NCBI GenBank assembly: GCA_958510875.1 | Contig: OY294067.1 | Location: forward strand, 149,556,962 to 149,620,961 | Length of the DNA: 64,000 nt | Direction: 5' to 3' | Source of the DNA: Endomychus coccineus | Lineage: Eukaryota; Arthropoda; Insecta; Coleoptera; Endomychidae | Shown here: positions 61,196-64,000 of the stretch, one piece after another | Position numbering within the stretch: the stretch's first letter is position 1 | How the letters are laid out: every line of letters begins with the position of its first letter | Program-made: the position numbers and the translations under genes | Notes under the pieces: model-generated | Databases searched by the model: none | The model's input: only the letters and a program-made list of their open reading frames with translations | What the model was told of the DNA's origin: nothing

Positions 61196-62640
61196 TGTGC
61201 AGCGAGAAAACATGTTCGGAAATGGGCGTGGAATCAATATTCTTGGAAGTTCCGTAGAAGTAACTTTTGCTTCGTTCTTCCGATTTACAATCAAGGTCTG
61301 AATCAACATAGTGTTCCTTTTCAACATGCGCGAAGCATAAGATACATCAACAGGCCTGGCCTTTTATAGTTGGGGCGTTTCCAACTGACGGAATTTTCAT
61401 CATTCAATGGAATTGAGAGGCAACGTTATACCTATTTTTGATTTTTGATCAGCTAAGTGAAGAATTGTATGTGATAAGTCTTCGAAAATGGGCGTGGAAT
61501 CAATATTCCTGGAAGTTCCGTAGAAGGAACTTTTGCTTTGTTCTTCCAATTTATAATCCAGGTCTGAATCAACATAGTATTCTCTTTTAACATGTGCGAA
61601 GCATTAGATACATTAACAGGCCTGACTTTTCATAGTTGGGGCGTTTTCAACTAACGGAATTTCCATTAATGGAATTGAAAGGTAACGTTATATCCATTGT
61701 TGATTTTTGATCAGCTAAGTGAAGAATTGTATGTGATACATCTTTGGAAATGGGCGTGGAATCAATATTCTTAGAAGTTTCGTAGAAGGGACTTTTGCTT
61801 TGTTCTTCCGATGGATAATCGAAGTTTGAATCAACATGATATCAACATTAGATACATTAACAGGCCTGGCCTTTTATAGTTGGGGCGTTTCCAACTGACG
61901 GAATTTTCATCATTCAATGGAATTGAGAGGCAACGTTATACCTATTTTTGATTTTTGATCAGCTAAGTGGAGAATTGTATGTGATACATGTTCGGAAATG
62001 GGCGTGGAATCAATATTCTCGTAAGTTCCGTGAAAGGAACTTTTGCTTCGTTCTTTCGATTTATAATCAAGGTCTGTAGTATTTCCTTTTAACATGTGCG
62101 AAGCATTAGATATATTAACAGGCCTGGCCTTTCATAGTTGGGGCGTTTCCAACTGATGGAATTTTCATCATTCAATGGAATTGAGGGGCAACGTTATACC
62201 TATTTTTGATCAGCTAAGTGAAGAATTGTATGTGATACATGTTCGTAAATGGGCGTGGAATCAATATTCTTGGAAGTTTCGTGAAGGGAACTTATGCTTC
62301 GTTCTTCCGATTCATAATCGAGGTTTGAATCAACATAGTATTTCCTTTTATCATGTGCAAAGCATTAGATACATTAACAGGCCTGGCCTTTCATAATTGG
62401 GGCGTTTCCAACTGACGGAATTTCCATTACTTGAATTGAAAGGCAACGTTGTATCTATTTTCGATTTTTGATCAGCTAAATGAAGAATTGTATGTGATAC
62501 ATCTTTGTAAATGGGGGCGGGATCAATATTCTTGGAGGTGTTGAAGGAGGGACTTTTGCTTTGTTCTTCCGATTGTTACTCAAGATCTGAATCAACATAA
62601 TATTTTCTTTTAACATGTGCGAAACATTACATATATTAAA
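61196..62640 (+). repeat. Satellite, about six units of ~255 bp
   Basis: The landmark AAATGGGCGTGGAATCAATA occurs near 61,220, 61,488, 61,747, 61,994 and 62,247, with a variant near 62,507, giving spacings of about 267, 259, 248, 252 and 260 bp. Each unit also holds ACTTTTGCTT, TTGAATCAACAT-type and AACAGGCCTG blocks and GATCAGCTAAGTGAAGAATT. Units 3 and 6 share CATCTTTG where units 1, 4 and 5 have CATGTTCG, a hint of higher-order structure. Open frames in units 1 and 5 are similar because the units are similar; I do not call them genes. Confidence 0.85.
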
Positions 62641-62851
62641 AAGGTTCATCTTCTTCCTCTGGAGTGGAACAATGAACTTCATTTTCACAGTTATTGGCAG
62701 CAGTTTTCGCCCGTACCAGTATTGTCTCCACGATTGATAAACCTGTCTGAACAAACTCTTTATCACCATCATCCTTTACCTCAGCTGACAATTCATACTT
62801 TCCGCTATTATATTTTAACTGTGTGTCTACTATGAGTTCCTTTTTCTTCAC
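62640..62851 (-). CDS. Possible 3'-terminal exon of an unknown gene
   Basis: The minus strand carries an open stretch of about 70 codons, charged and without repeats, with LKYNSGKYELSAEVKDDGDK in the middle and an acidic end EEEDEPF before a TAA. I do not recognise a family. The composition looks more like real coding than the neighbouring sequence. The stop lies exactly where the 255-bp satellite begins, so the natural end may have been replaced. A start cannot be set: the upstream part may continue to about 62,880 or be reached by splicing. It could also be an unrecognised transposon fragment. Confidence 0.3.
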
Positions 62852-62899
62852 AATAGATTTTATTTTCAGTTTGTTGTTTGAAGAATTTTTCTTCCATTA

Positions 62900-64000
62900 G
62901 GTACAAATGAGATTATATATTCTACAAATCTTATATACTGAAGCACATCTCAAATCATTAATTGGTATATACGTGTGATATGAGGCAAGCATGAACTTAG
63001 TTGCATACCCACTTTTGCATTTCTTTGCCGAATATGTTTTTATTTCTTCTATTATATATTTTTAGCGAACTCTGCTGTGTATTATCTGCATTTTGTTTTG
63101 ATGCTCCACTTAGTAAAGGTCTGTTGAAGTAGCTGTCACATAATGTAAAGATGATTCATATAATATGTCACAGTTAACACTGAAGTCTATTGTATCTGAC
63201 TGAGACATAGACATATTATTTGGTATTCATAAAATTAGCCAGATTCTGAAGGTCTATTTTCCATTTCCTGAGCATATTTGATGATTATTATTCATTGAAA
63301 AAAAAGTTGAAAAATTTTTTCATTAACTATATTCCTAAGTTTTGAACAAAAATCTAAAATGTTTAACTCAGGTTATATTATGCGCTGCAGTGTGCAGTAA
63401 TAGTTATAGGCGAAATATTGAAAAATAATATGTATCTAAATTTGCAGGGCATCTGGTAATTGTAACATAACATAGTTACATACTGTGAACAAACAATGTA
63501 TTTGTTCACAAACTAGTATATATCAATACTTGAAACACAATAATTATGAGTATTGGCTGAACAAATAGTAATAATAATAGCTGAGCTTATCTAACATAAA
63601 TGTTACTTAGTTTTTGATTCAGTAAAAACTAGGTCTAGAATAAAAAGAAAGTTATCAACATTATAAAAATAATGTAAATAAAAATATAACATAAAATAGG
63701 ACAAGATACAAATATAAAATTGATATTTCATTTCGTATATTGCCAAAATGTAGAGTTTGGCTTATCTGAACTATTCCCAATCAACTACATAAAATTTGTA
63801 CTGCCATGACAGCACAATAGGCAATGCATATGTAGAAAGTCGAATGTTCCAAGGTATAAGGTAAACTTTTTAGGATTGATGATGGGCCGGATTCTAACGC
63901 AAACGTAGTTAGTAATGCATCTAAATAATCAACAAGTACCTATTGACACATGAGTAATACACAGTTATCAACAATAAAATTAATATAAATAAATAGCACA
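62900..64000. other. no recognised feature
   Basis: AT-rich to the end of the window. No gene, RNA or repeat array recognised. Confidence 0.4.

Noticed and set aside
61109..62396. Similar 73-86 codon frames (HVRKWAWNQYSWKF) suggesting a gene family
   Set aside because: They lie in consecutive units of the 255-bp satellite and are similar only because the units are. Other units are interrupted.

Overview
This window looks like a piece of an insect genome that is almost entirely transposable-element and satellite DNA. It is AT-rich and has very few long open reading frames. Every protein fragment I could recognise belongs to a mobile element of a kind common in insects: P element, mariner, hAT-type MITE, errantivirus-like Gypsy, several LINEs, a Penelope-like element and a Crypton-like recombinase. 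A beetle would fit, but nothing here proves the order. I found no convincing host gene. The best candidate is a short acidic exon at 62,640-62,851 on the minus strand.

Layout, left to right. 331-1,944 is a solo LTR with matching ends and a 4-bp target duplication. 2,455-4,360 is a dead mariner-type transposon. 9,397-18,074 is an 8.7-kb P element with both terminal inverted repeats and a perfect 8-bp target duplication. It carries a multi-exon THAP transposase on the minus strand that is broken by nonsense codons and a (TA)n slippage. A LINE 3' end sits in one of its introns, and an 841-bp hAT-type MITE sits in its THAP exon. 19,130-20,120 holds SINE-like tandem units. 21,523-23,290 is an internally deleted errantivirus-like relic with env and a protease remnant.

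23,291-36,237 is a 12.9-kb minisatellite array built from 105-bp and 127-bp monomers. It merges on its right into the 3' part of an LTR of the same family as the solo LTRs at 331 and 50,660. Those LTRs carry a short internal repeat that resembles the core of the satellite monomer, so the array probably grew from inside an LTR. Next come a mariner scrap, a LINE with a CCHC ORF1, and an RT fragment with a YADD box. 39,145-43,173 is a 4-kb palindrome (foldback-like) with a 434-bp MITE in one arm only.

The right third holds a LINE RNase H fragment (46.6-47.3 kb), a Crypton-like fragment (48.0-48.4 kb), and a LINE split exactly in two by the third LTR copy (50,310-52,930). It also holds a tRNA-derived SINE (53.34 kb) and a Penelope-like element arranged as an inverted dimer with hammerhead-like cores at both ends (56.5-58.2 kb). 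After that come a GCGTCC-rich repeat (58.2-58.8 kb) and a ~255-bp satellite (61.2-62.6 kb).

The elements do not act together. The window is best read as layers of insertion. Its value lies in nested insertions whose junctions can be read to the base, and in the link between an LTR's internal repeats and a large satellite array.
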